Positions 36,239 to 48,050 of a stretch of DNA of 64,000 bases are shown piece after piece. Position 1 is the stretch's first letter. Each line of letters begins with the position of its first letter. Source of the DNA: Bryum argenteum (Eukaryota > Streptophyta > Bryopsida > Bryales > Bryaceae). The stretch lies in assembly GCA_037043015.1 (NCBI GenBank), contig CM073322.1, forward strand, positions 10,117,601 through 10,181,600. Direction: 5' to 3'. The translations under genes were made by a program, and so were the position numbers. The notes below the pieces were generated by a model. The model was not told where the DNA came from. It did no database searches and saw only the letters and a program-made list of their open reading frames with translations.

Positions 36239-38534
36239 CTTTCCGCCTCTTCACGAAACCCTACGATATCGAATCGTGCATGACCGGAAAATCTCACTCT
36301 CACACCTGCACAAAATCTCACTCTCACTTCTCCGCTACGAATCTCCAACAGATCACAAGAACTAACTCTATATTACATTACACTAAATCACGAATTCCGC
36401 AGCAAAATTAGAGCTCGAAGACTTCTTCAATGCGATCAAACAGAAATGCTCACCGCTCAAATCTTAACAGGAAGGGCGTTGTTAACCGAACAATCCTTTA
36501 GACCTGATACCCGCGAGAGTTTTGATTGCTACTACTACCGGTGCGAAACCTAAGTTATGAGATTTTCAGATCTGACGGTACGAAAGAAAAAAAAGTAAAA
36601 ATGGTAAGGGTATTCTGTTTAAAGCTGACTTCCAGTTCGGATGCAATGCGGAAGCTTAAGAGGAATGGCTATGGCGCCTAAATCGAAGACCTCGGAGGAA
36701 ATCATTGCAATAGAGACCGAAGCTTGCTTGATCGGGCCGTGGCTCGGTGGTGAAGAAGTCCAGGTAGAAGTATGGATGAATAAAGTCTGGGTTCAAGAAA
36801 CGTCATCCAAACGTTTTCATCGTGCGGCGAAGGTCCCGTGAGCGGGGCTTGGTCATCATTGGGATGAACATCGCATATGCTATTGGTCCAATTTTATTGC
36901 TTTTATTTTTCATTTTCACTCATACTAAGGGTTGCTTTACACTATGGGCCATGAAGATTGACCATGGCCTTCTAAAATTTGTGATTGAAGAGTAAAGTGC
37001 TCTTGGTCCCAATTGGCTCTAAACTACCTTGAAAAATGGAGAATGACTACTAACTTTGAGGTCTCCAAAGTATGCTAAACTTTGCATAGTGTATAATGTT
37101 TTCATGGTCTCCTTAATTATACTTGAGTCCAAGCAAACATCTTGCAAAATAAAACTACATGTTGTTAGCAACATGTTTCAAACCTTCAACTACATGGTTA
37201 TCGGCACCTCAGTCCGTCATCAAGTAGTTTTGAGTTGTTTTGACCATTCCACCATCTTAAGAATTTACGGCAGAAAGAAATAAAAAATAAAAAATAAAAT
37301 AATAAACAAAAATCTAATAAATAAAAATCTCATAATTCATTGAAGTTGACTGAATTTCTTTTCAATTTTTTTGGGTAGTGAATCATGGATGCAAGTACGT
37401 TCAGATATTGGGTGGCTCTACTAATCAAATTTTGAACGTTGTATATAGTTTAAAACAAACCTCATTTTTTGCTCTTTCTTTTGAACTGCATTCCAATCTC
37501 TTCATTTTTTTTGCTTGGAGAATTATGACATAAATAAATTGCTTGCCTCATGACTTTTATGCCCAAAACTCTATCTGTCAAAAGTTTATATCTTCAAGTA
37601 GCTCTTTATTCAAAGATTACTCACGTATAACTTCTATCTTAAGTCATATTTAATTATGTTAATGCATGATTAATTTAAACCATGATTCACTTTAAGCCTC
37701 TTTATTTTTTTCAAGTTTAGATTCAACTATATGCTTAGTATAGAAGTGTGATGACATGTTTGGAAATGGAACAAGGATGTAACATCACCAATGCCCTTCA
37801 AATATATAAGAGAATCGCATGTGCATTTCAATTTTCAAGAGGCACATGTTAGAATAGCCCATGAGGCTAACCATGAGGTGCCAAGTACACATCACAATGT
37901 TGCGCCAAAGTGCAATTGCACTTTCCAAAACTCATTCCACACAACATTTGCCACATGCCAAACCTTTCTTCATATCTTGTTAAATGCATGTGCCACAATG
38001 GCAACAACAGTTACTAACAAATACAAACCTAAGCTTAGAGCTTTGTAACATGAATCACAAAGGTGTCACTTGCACTCATCAAGAGATGTTACTAGGAATC
38101 TTTAGTAGGTGCTATCAGAAAGTGAAGATTGTCTCTTGAAAGATACAACAATAATCTACCACTTGAACACTCAGAATTTCTATAAAGTCAAGATTATCTT
38201 ACACCATGGTCGCATAATGAACCATTCCAATGGAAAGTAAACATCATGGATTAAGTCAAAGCCACATTATCAATAAAGACTCCTTCCAATTTCAAAATGT
38301 CGATATGATCACAAAAGACTCGTGCACCGGCAGTGCTTTTATTCAAGGAGAATACTACAAGAATCTACACGACGAAGTTCAAGCTTGCCATAAGTACCAA
38401 TATACTACAGCGAACACCTTTACAAACACCCCAACACCACATTGGTACTTACAATACTCGAACTCAAAAACTGATAGATCTCCTTCAAATCAGCCCATGC
38501 GATCAATTGCAGCAGACTCTGATGCTTACAGCCT
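36239..38534. other. Spacer between golgin and GPT genes
   Basis: 36239-36600 is probably golgin promoter and 5'UTR. The rest is AT-rich with no recognised gene; + frames at 36641-36841, 37791-38048 and 38230-38616 show no domain and no exon context. The last about 200 bases before 38535 are probably the 3'UTR of the translocator gene. Confidence 0.5.
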
Positions 38535-40365
38535 TTATTGCTTAGCCTGCACCAAAGCACAGAACACAATTTCAGCTCATATCATAAAAAGAACCGGTAA
38601 TTTTTCTCAGGAGTAATTAAGAGTAGGAATGTATACCTGGGAGTACAAGAAGGTTCCGATGATGGCAATAGCAGCACCGACAGCGTTCACTGGCCTAACT
38701 TGAGTGTGGAAAATGATGATGGAAGACACAATGACTGTCACTCGCTTCATCGTGTTACCAATGCTGAAAGTGAGTGGCGAAATCTCGTTCAGGGACATGT
38801 ATGACACCTGGTTGTACAAGTGGTAGAACACACTCTGGGCCATCACCCACCTGCACATTCATACAACAATCAAAACCTGACTCGAGGTAAAAGAATTGTA
38901 CCAAAGGTTCATTTGCGCATTTTTTACGAGCTTGATGATGAGGAAACAAGCTTTTTACGAAGTTCTTGATGGATACATCCTCGTGATTGTCATCCTGCTA
39001 ATGATGACTAAGAAGTGATGTGCTTACCAGAAGATCTGGGGTCCGACAGTTTGTTTGGCAACCTCCCATCCGGTGACCCAGTTCTGGGGACCTTCAACGG
39101 CAATGGCGAAAGGGGTCAAGAGCACGAGAGACATCATGCTGAGACAAGCATAGTAGTTCATGCCACCAACGCTCTTGCCGGTAGTCATGCCCTTCTTGGA
39201 GAAGATGTTGCGGAAAACAAAAGCAACGTTCGAAATCATAGCTCCAACGAAACCTGTCGCAACAATAACATTGTTGAATTCATCACTCTTTGCTCAAAAC
39301 AGTAGCACTAGAAGAAAAACTGTCCACATGAATCAAACAGACGGGTAAAAGGACAATGGAAGGCTAAATGACTCATTGAAATGAGTTCTTACCTGTCATG
39401 TTGAAGTTGAGCTCCGTGGCAGCAGCCAAACCGCAACCACCAACAATCGGCAACAAAGTCAAGTACACCGACGCCGGAAACTTCTCCCCGAGCAACAACG
39501 CTTGAATCACCACGCTGAATGCTGGCTCCGCACTCTTGATAATGTGAGTAAATGACACTGCCACCTTCGACATGCTCACCGTTGCTGCTACGTGCCCAAT
39601 CGTATGTGCCAGCGCCACCTGCCAAGCCAAGCCAAAATCACAACTCATGAATCCTGCTCTAAATACAACTTTTGTAACGAATGTGCATACTTCTGAGCTA
39701 CACGACCAATGGTGGTAGCTGAATGAAGGCATTGCTCGGAGAGATACTAGTACAGATTAATCAGTATATATCCATGTGATCATTACATGCTCTTATAACA
39801 ACTTCAGTAATACAAATGCATGCCCTCAATGAGGGTATTAAGCTTGGCGTACCGGTGCAAGGCCTTTCCAGAAGTCCATGTCAACATCGGGAGCAGGGAC
39901 AATGCGAAGAGCCCACGAGAGGAGCATGATCGTAGAGCCAGCGAGAAGAGAGAGAGTGGAGGTCAACCAGGGAAAGGGATAAGCGTTCAACACTTTCTTG
40001 TTGTAGATGTTGAAGACCACATTGAGAGCCCACCAGGTTGCGAAGTAGATTCCGATTTTGACCCTGCCCATTTGAGGTTTGGGAACTTCGAGATCGGAAG
40101 AATCCCCGGCACTCGCATCAGCTGCTTGGGCTGAGACTTTGTAAGCTGCGGGAGCCCTCCTGCTGCTGACCAAGGGTTTGATGGAGCCGAGAGACTCACC
40201 AGCTTGAAAGCTTGTCTTGGAAGCTCGCATCATCCTTGCTTGCACCCTGGAAGCTTGAGTGCAGGGAAGCCCATATTGGCTCCGTGTCACTGGAGTGGTG
40301 CATGTCACTCGCCTCTCGAGGCTGGACGATGCCAAGCCTGGAAGTGCTGCACGCATTGTCATCAT
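38535..40365 (-). CDS. GPT: Glucose-6-phosphate/phosphate translocator, plastid inner envelope
   Basis: Exchanges glucose 6-phosphate for inorganic phosphate across the plastid inner envelope. Five exons on the minus strand: 40365-39853, 39618-39393, 39253-39028, 38850-38637, 38546-38535; 396 residues. A Ser/Arg-rich transit peptide of about 90 residues precedes the mature carrier, which begins near KIGIYFATWWALNVVFNIYN. Conserved phosphate-translocator elements include KVAVSFTHIIKSAEPAFSV (THIIK at about 195-199), NYYACLSMMSL and FSIGNTMKRV, with the substrate-binding Lys-Arg pair at K357/R358. Overall wording is closest to GPT rather than TPT, PPT or XPT members. The last exon codes only AKQ and stop, the usual GPT C-terminus. 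Start: first of two adjacent ATGs, A at -3. Confidence 0.93.
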
Positions 40366-41680
40366 CTTGGCTTCTGAGGAGTTGTTGTTGCCCGCCCAGC
40401 TGTGAGCTTTGCACTCACAGTGAGTGGCGCCGCTGCTTATACCACTTTTGCTGCAAAACGTTTAACATGGTAAGTCCCTTTTGCCCAGAGCTTTCACACG
40501 AGAGGGATTGAGCACGGCAGAGTATCAACGCTGCTACAGATTCGTGATAGTCTTGTCAAATCCGCATTCATCAATGCAGACTTCCATTTTCCACAGACGA
40601 CAGGGTTCGAAAACACGAAAACACAGAGTCATCAACGCTACTACAGATTCCTGATACAAACATCGACGCCTTCATCGCTAAAATCTCCCACAAAACGACA
40701 GAATTCGGAAACATAAACAGAGTTATCAAAGCTCATACCGAACCACATTGTTCATTGGAAACATCCCCTTTCTTTTTCCATGCAGACCCCCCACCCCACA
40801 ACATCGACTGATCAAGAAATCTAACACCCTCAAAGCGGGACTCTCTCAAGTTGATGACAAGATCTAATGCCACTGCAAAATAGCAACTCTTCGATACACT
40901 CGAGGCTCGGCACCGACACAGACAGATCCGTGCATTCTAAATTTAAGAACAGATCAAGCACGAGGACACAACAATTAAACAAACAAGTCTCTGACTCTGG
41001 GGCTTCGACTTGAGTAGGGTTTCGTACTGCGACAGATCGGAACAGGGGAAAGCACACTCACCAGGCTGCAGCGATGAAGAGCTCCAGAGCAGAGAATGGG
41101 CAAGACGGGTGATCAGAACGAGTCACTCACCTGGTGAGGTTGTTGTTTGCTGGCCTGTCCGTGTGATCTGTCCGAAATGGTGTGCATCGGAAGGAGCGGC
41201 AGAGCGGGGCGGGAGCACGGCGGCCACAGATGAGCGAGAGGTGGAATGGAGGATGCTTTCTTTCTGGGGCAGCCTGTCGCAAACTTTCCGAATATGCCCT
41301 GATGGCGATCGGGCAGCGTGTACTGGGATTAGAGTGGGTTTCAATTTAGTATTTCTGCATCCCCACTGTTCATAGAATCTAGTCTCAGCCAGTCTCCTTG
41401 CGGCAAAATGCAAACCTCAATTCAAGTTAGGTCAGCCTGTTGGTTGACTCCCATTTGAATGGGTCATGTTGGTTATGAGGTCACTGCGTGTGGCTTTTCG
41501 GATTGAGAAAGTGATATTTGTCAACAGGAATTACTTCATACCCAAACAATAATAAAATACTTGGATCCCAAATGACGAGACGATGGTGATATGGTACCTT
41601 TTACCACTTGATTTAAACCTCCATCGTGCACTTTTGGGGCATTTTTTTGTGTGATGTAAAACACGTTGAGAATGCAAGCC
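40366..41680. other. Upstream region of GPT
   Basis: GC-richer DNA up to about 41460, likely 5'UTR and promoter of the translocator gene on the minus strand. Overlapping short frames (40830-41057, 41123-41413) have no recognised product. 41460-41680 is AT-rich spacer. Confidence 0.5.
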
Positions 41681-41684
41681 ATAC

Positions 41685-41800
41685 GGGGATACTATGTCAA
41701 GTATCATCAAGGCACTAGTAACTAGCTAGAAAGTAGGGTAGTTATAGTGTCCACCCTCAAGAGGGGGAAGTAGTATTGTTCCAATTTTCCCTTGTCCGGT
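41685..41800 (+). mobile_element. Truncated copy of SINE-like family S2
   Basis: GATACTATGTCAAGTATC..CAAGGCACTAGTAACTAGCTAGAAA..GTAGTTATAG matches, in opposite orientation, 43500-43625. The tRNA-like head is missing here. Confidence 0.7.
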
Positions 41801-41814
41801 GGCCATCATGATAT

Positions 41815-42490
41815 GCCGGACACTAAATTCAATCTGTGTTCCCCCTTGGAGGGAATTTCCAAATATGGAGGGAGGCTAATAAAAGGCTGCCCGGTATTTT
41901 TTTGCTTATAAGCCCTTTGAATTCTAAGAAGAGGCCCCCTAGGGTATAATGGGGGTGCAGACGGGTGAGCTTAATGCTGGCCAGCGAGCTGGTCTCGGAG
42001 CCCATCGACCCTACCTGCCCGCCCGATCCCCTGCCCGGCCAGAAAATCCATTTTTCCTGTTTTTTGCATTTTGGAATGCCCTTTTGTGTTTTTTTAAAAA
42101 TTTTGAATTTAAAATCGGAGTCTACGACCTCATCTTACGTAGGGAGTGTCGCATGGAACAATGGGTGACATCAACCATTAAAAAATTAGGGGGCAAATAT
42201 ACCCCAATTTTTATTTGGGGCAGGGATTATTTGCCCCACGAGAGGCTCCGTGACCAGCTCGCTGGCCAACTTTAAGCAGATCCGGGTGCAGACCCCAAAA
42301 TTTAAAAAAAAAATCAAAAAAATGACCTTGAGGAGGTCAAAAATGGAAAAACCAAAAATTGGGGCCCCACCTCCAAGGGGGAACACGGGTTGGATTTAGT
42401 GAGCGCCTCAGGATATTAGCATTACGAACGGAAACTTCATTCACGCCCGCCTCTTACAAAGGAACTAGAGTTTCTATCTATATCTTGAGA
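41815..42490. repeat. Repeat unit U, copy 1 (interrupted by a MITE)
   Basis: Starting at GCCGGACACTAAATTCAATC, it shares TTTCCAAATATGGAGGGAGG, CTAATAAAAGGCTGCCCGG and AAGAAGAGGCCCCCTAG with 43078-43360. After the MITE the match resumes with ACCCCAAA.. and continues to TTGGATTTAGTGAGC. Its far end (42411-42490) matches 43420-43500 in inverted orientation. Confidence 0.85.
41953..42292. mobile_element. Mutator-like MITE nested in repeat U
   Basis: The body is 41962-42283 (322 bases). Terminal inverted repeats of about 40 bases contain TTGGCCAGCGAGCTGGTCNCGGAGCC-type sequence on both arms. A perfect 9-base duplication GGGTGCAGA flanks it (41953-41961, 42284-42292). The related unit at 43078-43360 has a single GGGTGCAGA at the same place (about 43211) and no insert, a natural empty site. 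The 108-codon open frame across it is not a gene. Confidence 0.92.
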
Positions 42491-43077
42491 ATGCAACCTT
42501 ATTATCAAACACCCTTGTGCACATAGCTTTTGAAAACTAGACTTATGTAGCCAATTATATCCAATTTTAAGTCAAAATCAAATAACAAAACCAATAGTCA
42601 TGATATAACGAGTTAAAATTTTTGAGGCATATAATTTACACTATGATATTGCCGGTAGAGAAAATTGTTATTGCCATCAAAGTAGGTTGGTTAGAATGTG
42701 CATGATGGCACCCAACTTTTGAGAACTTATCAAGTAAATTTGCATGGAAGAGAAGCGCAGCAGAAATATCTTCTATCAGTGGGCTTTTTGGATCCATGCC
42801 AGCCATTGGGGTCCCAGCAAAACGCACGGGGTTTGATTTCTGTCCATCCATTTCAAGCAAGGAGTGGGAGATATGGATGAGAATCATCCAAATGGACACA
42901 CGCTGGGTGGATGAGAAAGAGAGGCATGTGATTGTGGATGGTTGTGACCAATGAGGAGGGGGTAGGTCAGTTGGCATGCTGTGCGTGGACTACACTTGTT
43001 ATGAAGGCGTTAAAAGTAGAATGCATATTTGTAGCGGCCCTTGGCACTTGTACCTTATTTGCATGGCATTATTTTAT

Positions 43078-43228
43078 GCCGGACACTAAATTCAATCCAT
43101 GTTCCCTTTGGATTTTCCAAATATGGAGGGAGGCTAATAAAAGGCTGCCCGGTATTTTTTTGTGTATAAGTTTTTCAAATTCCAAGAAGAGGCCCCCTAG
43201 AGTAAAATGGGGTGCAGACCCCAAATTT

Positions 43229-43263
<35 letters not shown>

Positions 43264-43400
43264 AAAAAGGACCTGGAGGGGTCAAAAATGAAAAAAACAT
43301 AAAACTAGGGCCCCACCTTAGTGGTGAACCCGGATTGGATTTAGTGAGCACCTTATTTCACAAGGAGTGTTGTTTCAAGTGGAGAATGCGAATGTTATCG
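43078..43400. repeat. Repeat unit U, copy 2 (empty site)
   Basis: Uninterrupted counterpart of 41815-42410 in the same orientation. A run of about 31 A (43230-43260) follows CCAAATTTC, where copy 1 has a shorter A-rich stretch. That run makes the local reading frames meaningless. Confidence 0.85.
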
Positions 43401-43499
43401 TAGTTTCAAATTTTGTAGAGATAGATATGAGATAGAAACTCCAGTCCCTTTCAGAGGAGCCGACATGAATGAAGTGTCCGATCTTAATGCTAATATACT

Positions 43500-43776
43500 A
43501 ATGCCCACTGGACAAGGGAAAATTGGGGCAATACTACTTCTCCATTTCAAGGGAGGATACTATAACTACACTAGTTTCTAGCTAATTACTAGTGCCTTGA
43601 AGATACTTGACATAGTATCTCCCGAAGGGCTTTGAGGTACCCATACAACAAGGTCTCAGGACCCACCATAGTTGGGTAAGGTGGTGAGCATCACGCCGGC
43701 ATAGGGGATAGAACCTACAACCTCCTCATTGGGGGCCATGAGCCCCAATCATCAAGCCAAGGCCCGTGGTGCCTTC
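43500..43776 (-). mobile_element. SINE-like element, family S2, copy 1
   Basis: On the minus strand the head (near 43776) has a tRNA-like promoter: CTTGGCTTGATGATTGGGGC (A box region) and GTAGGTTCTATCCCC (B box region) 30-40 bases on. The body continues through GGTGGTGAGC-complement, TACCTCAAAGCCC, GATACTATGTCAAGTATC and CTAGCTAGAAA. A second copy lies at 53530-53805, a truncated one at 41685, and fragments at 7690 and 30645. Confidence 0.7.
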
Positions 43777-44529
43777 AAGTTTTGTATTCATGATTGTGTT
43801 TGAAATTAGACAAATATCATTTCTTGTACTTACATATAACCGGATTAATTTGAAAATGTAGTCTCTATGTAAATTAAATCAGATGTTGTCTCATTGCTTG
43901 TTCGTTTCACCGATGTCAAGAAGATCTTAAATGCCACTAGTTGGATTTGGGCATAGGAGGTGTAGTTGGAAGCAGGTTAATTTCTTTTCCGTTCCAATCA
44001 CCAATTTGATGTGCGAATCACTAAGTACAAAAATTCCAAAAAACATGTGCTCCCAAAAAATTATGGACCACACAAAATCAAACATAAGTGTGGGCGTGGC
44101 AACACTATGCATGCATTCTAGTGAAATGTATTCTATCATTTGAGGTACTTACTTCTTCTTTTTTTTTAAATTTTTTTTTTTTTATGTGACATTATGATCT
44201 ATGGCACCGCCGGTCGGATGGGGGCACACGAGGTGTCGTTGGAAGTGGGGGATTTGTATATTTATCTATTTATTTGTAGAGTTGTGGGAAACATATGGAT
44301 CGCAATTCTAGGGGAGGGAGCTCGAGCTATTTAATTTCCAAGCATTTATGGTATCAGAAATATTGAGATTATTTGTATGAGTGTGGCAACGCCGCGAGGG
44401 GAAACTAGTTTATGTATGTAGAAGATTCTTGATACAAGTTTGAAATATTCTTTATACTCTCGTAACCATGCTTTCAACCCAGTTATTTATAATCACAATT
44501 TCCTTGACCTTTGAATATATAAATGTTTT

Positions 44530-44770
44530 GGAAAAGGACATAAAACAATTTATGTCACTTGTAGAAATGTGCACGAAAGGTGACAAAATGCCAAAGTTGA
44601 CGTTTCAAGTGACAAGTCAGTATTTTTGATGAAAAAAACAAAGGTCAAGACATTGTCATAAGTGACAGATTTGACATAGGTGACTTGTTTCATCAGACAT
44701 CTTTGCAAATCGTCACTTGATACAAGTGACAACCAAATCACATAAATTCTTGTCTTTCTAGCCGTGACTT
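44530..44770. repeat. GTGACA-motif cluster, possible CACTA-related remnant
   Basis: AAGTGACA/GGTGACA motifs occur about eight times in both orientations between ends that carry AATTTATGTCACTTG-like inverted sequence. The right edge reads CTTTCTAGCCGTGA, whose complement resembles a CACNNCTAGAAAG terminus. No clear left end or target duplication, so this is tentative. Confidence 0.4.
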
Positions 44771-44994
44771 CTCTTCATTTATCTTCTTGTGTGTATCTTG
44801 CACTAATTGATTCACTCAAAGTTTTTAAAGAAGGTGTCTTGCATATTATAGATATGTGTAAAATTGAATCAAAGTAAGTATGTGAACTAGTGTGAACACA
44901 CAAGTACTTTGGTCTTTAGACCTTCCCATATAGTTGATGGGGACATTATTACAAAAACTCTGTGTATATATGACAAAGTAAGTAAGAAGATATA

Positions 44995-46223
44995 TCAAGA
45001 CATTCGGATGCGTCTTGTATGGTGAAGCATAAATTGGAAAGAATTATATGGGTCTTCATACTTATCCATAACGCTTTCTAAAGATGGTCGCTTTTCTCGA
45101 GGTGTAGGGCTTTTGAAAAGAAAGATTTCTAAAAACGCTCGACTTGCACCAATCATTACAATAGAGTTTGTAGCGTTGGGCGTTCTAGAGAACTCTTTTG
45201 CCACGCACTGATATATTAAATATATTGTCTCCCACAGGGTGCTTATGCTCGCCTAAGTGGATACATGCGCGACTCTCTATTGTAGGTGATGTTAGATAGA
45301 AGATTAGAGTTTTGCATGTCTGAAGGCAAATAGGTGGAGTATGGGATATCTTGCATTGCAGCATTGACTTTGGAGGCGGATTTTGTCCAACTTCAAATCG
45401 TGTTGGTGTCTTGCTAGTCCATTCTGTAGTATTGCATTGCCATGAATTCCGCATCATGTAACTCACCGACTCAGGAGGATTGACGAAACGATATGTTATA
45501 ATCATTTTGAATGTGAGTTATTCTTGTTGTGCACCAGACATGTCCGTCGTGCTGCTTGTCCATACCATCTAAACATTTACCATATGTTTGTGGAACTCCT
45601 TGAGGCAATGAGGGAAGGATAAAGACTACGCTACCATCAGAACGTTGTGGCAAATAACCAACTTCATGGACTTGAATGTTATTGAAATCTACATTACTAA
45701 GTTCAGATTTGGATCGTCTCCTATGAGAGGTTAGAACCAACGCTTCCATCATGGTTATTGTACTTGAGGAGAAAACATGATGTAAGGGTCGTTGCCCACT
45801 AGACATAGAAGAAGGATGAGAAGAAATAGGCTTTGATGGGACTCGTATTGTAGAAATTCTACTAAAAGAAGGATTGTTAGTAGGTACAAAAGAATGCACC
45901 GTAGGCAATGATTTGTCATCGGAGTCGCTGAGCAAAGTGATGACATTGTCAGAAAGCTCTACCTTCACAGAAACTAAAGTGGGTAAGTGGACATAGGAAG
46001 TTGTTGAATGTAAAATTTGAGACTCAAATTCCCTACGGAATAGAAAGTACATGTCATATGAAACAATCCAAAATCCTTTAGTGGAATCAGTAGTTCTGTT
46101 TTCGAGCAAAGTTCCTATCGAATCACCAGACTCATTAAACAAGATCTTTACTACGAACAAAGATCCAAGAAGCAAATTAAATTTTGCCTCAAGCACGTGT
46201 TCATGAACAATAATTTTTTCCAT
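44995..46223 (-). pseudogene. Decayed ORF with Cys/His cluster (transposon-type zinc-finger protein?)
   Basis: A 250-codon frame starts at ATG 46223 and ends at 45471. Coding-like sequence continues beyond the stop in two other frames: 45505-45185 and 45204-44995. The first part has acidic Ser-rich sequence (DNVITLLSDSDD) and GHVWCTTRITHIQNDY. The second has a Cys/His series: LQCKISHTPPICLQTC then ACIHLGEHKHPV, that is C..C..C plus H-x-H, as in GCM/WRKY/FLYWCH-type fingers found in transposon proteins. The third part, NATNSIVMIGASRAFL, reads as a continuation. One stop (TGA near 45478) and at least two frameshifts make it a pseudogene. The family is not firmly identified. It lies about 620 bases from, and divergent to, the next gene. 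Confidence 0.6.
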
Positions 46224-47289
46224 CTACACCTAAAGGAACTCTAAAAGGTAGTCCTACACCATGAAGAAAGAAAGAAGCCATTTTGAGAAGACAATGGAAG
46301 GGTTGCAAGAGAATGATGAGAGAGGGTAGTTTGAGTATTAATATGTTGTCTACGACTCGGAGTTTGATGAGTACATAGAATTCAAAAAGATTAAGAAAAA
46401 TCTTAACGTACTATTAAAAGTAGCTGAGTTTCTTAAAATAACTTAGTGACATTATATTGCAGTTGTGTTTAGAGTTGTCAAAAATTAATTCCTTACATAT
46501 CATGGTAGTTATATTTACGGCAAGGACAAAGTATTTGAATTATAATCATCTAAAAAGAAAATCAAGTAAAAATATTTGGTTTTATGACAAGAAGGTATGT
46601 ACTATACAGAATGGAAGATATGGTTTCATAAATGCGATTAAGGCGTTCATGGTTGTTTGAAATTTGAAGGGTAGAGGTGTGCGCATTGATGAAAATGTTG
46701 TCGCATTGAAAAATGTTTAAGTATTTGTATTAAAAAAAAAAGCGCGAATAGAACACGTCTGGAACTTTGAACTAGTCGCCAACCAGCCAAAATGTTAGAC
46801 ATTTGAACACCTCTGTTGGCACCGAGAGAGGCGGGTAGTAAAAAAAATGCGGAGTGCATTCCGCTTCAGTAATAGAAGAGAGCTTTTAAAATCACGGCTT
46901 AGAAGGGGTGGAATACGTAGAGACGAGAATGTAGTGGAGAGTGTGCGTGCTTTAACATTTGAAGACTGCGTTGTGAAACTTTACAAAAAAACCGAAGTAT
47001 TATCGGTTGCGTCTCCACTGCAGCTATATCGCCTTGTTGGAATGCAAAGTTTCGATGATCAATCGTCACTTGATGAGAGCGTTGGCGAGAGTGAATCGAA
47101 GGTATTAGTGACTTGATTCTGAATTAGTTTAGAAAGATAGGAACATGAAGAATTTCAGGAGTTTGTAAAGTAAATAATATTTTAGGTTTGAAAGAAGTGG
47201 TAGCCGTGATGGCATTGGGGTTTGAGGATTTTGTGCAAGAAAGTTGTTAGTTTTGTTTGGAGTTCTTTTTTTGCTGGTTTACGTGTATT

Positions 47290-47292
<3 letters not shown>

Positions 47293-47336
<44 letters not shown>
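47293..47336. repeat. 44-base poly(T) tract in an intron-like segment
   Basis: An uninterrupted T run lies just upstream of the acceptor at 47349 of the decayed gene. A similar 45-base T run lies at 52442-52486. Confidence 0.97.
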
Positions 47337-47339
<3 letters not shown>

Positions 47340-47609
47340 TTTCTTCTAGATGGAGAACAACTTGGAAATGGCGACTCAAGCATTTAGTAGAGGACCTGTT
47401 GATGGTGGCGGCAAAGGACTTAGAGAACAAGGTGGCCGCGGAAGGGCAGCACGAGATAGTTGAGGACGAGGAGGTCGAGGAGCTTATGATAGGGCCCTAG
47501 AAACCGTCCAAGGAAGCAATGACGACGTGGAGATTATCTCTCCAACACCCCAAGTGGTGAGATTTCTGGATTGAAGCTTGTTTAGGGTTATGTAATTAGT
47601 AGAAATGGT

Positions 47610-48050
47610 GTATTCAAAATTTTTGTTTATTGTGCGTGTGCGCGGACAGTACTTCGGCTTGCTCCATCGCACACGGTTTTGCAAGTTAAGTGTAATTTTG
47701 CGTTTTAAGTGATGTTGGTTTTTGCACCACGTGTACGCGTTGCAAGAATAAAATGTTGTTCAGTAAACAGAGTTAGAGTTTTAGTGCTGAAATTGATGCT
47801 TGAGACCAATGTAGTTACGATCCGCGTGCACGCGGACTGCCCAAATGTTGAAATTGCAAAGTATATGATGTTTGAGACCGACGTAAGGAGGGTCCGCGTG
47901 TATGCAGCCTGTCCACGCAATAGGGTTGCGAACATTTTTTGTTACGAAGTAATTATGATTTGCAAAATCAATTCTTGCCTTTTGGTCCGCTTGTAAGCGG
48001 CCGCAAGCAGAGCTTGCTTCGGGTAGCAAGCTTTTCTTGCTGCCACCTAT
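47610..48050. repeat. Imperfect CG-containing repeats and palindromes inside the decayed gene
   Basis: Two units of about 75 bases start with TTGAGACC(A/G)A(T/C)GTA (47799 and 47870) and contain TCCGCGTG..GC. The first contains the perfect palindrome TCCGCGTGCACGCGGA. Related CGCGG/CACGTGTACGCG phrases precede them, and a GCTTGTAAGCGGCCGCAAGC-type hairpin follows near 47989. I found no coding or RNA-gene signature. Confidence 0.6.

Noticed and set aside
41949-42275. 108-codon + frame
   Set aside because: It spans the nested Mutator-like MITE and its flanking repeat; no coding evidence.
43212-43291. Lys-rich open frame
   Set aside because: Translation of a 31-base poly(A) run.
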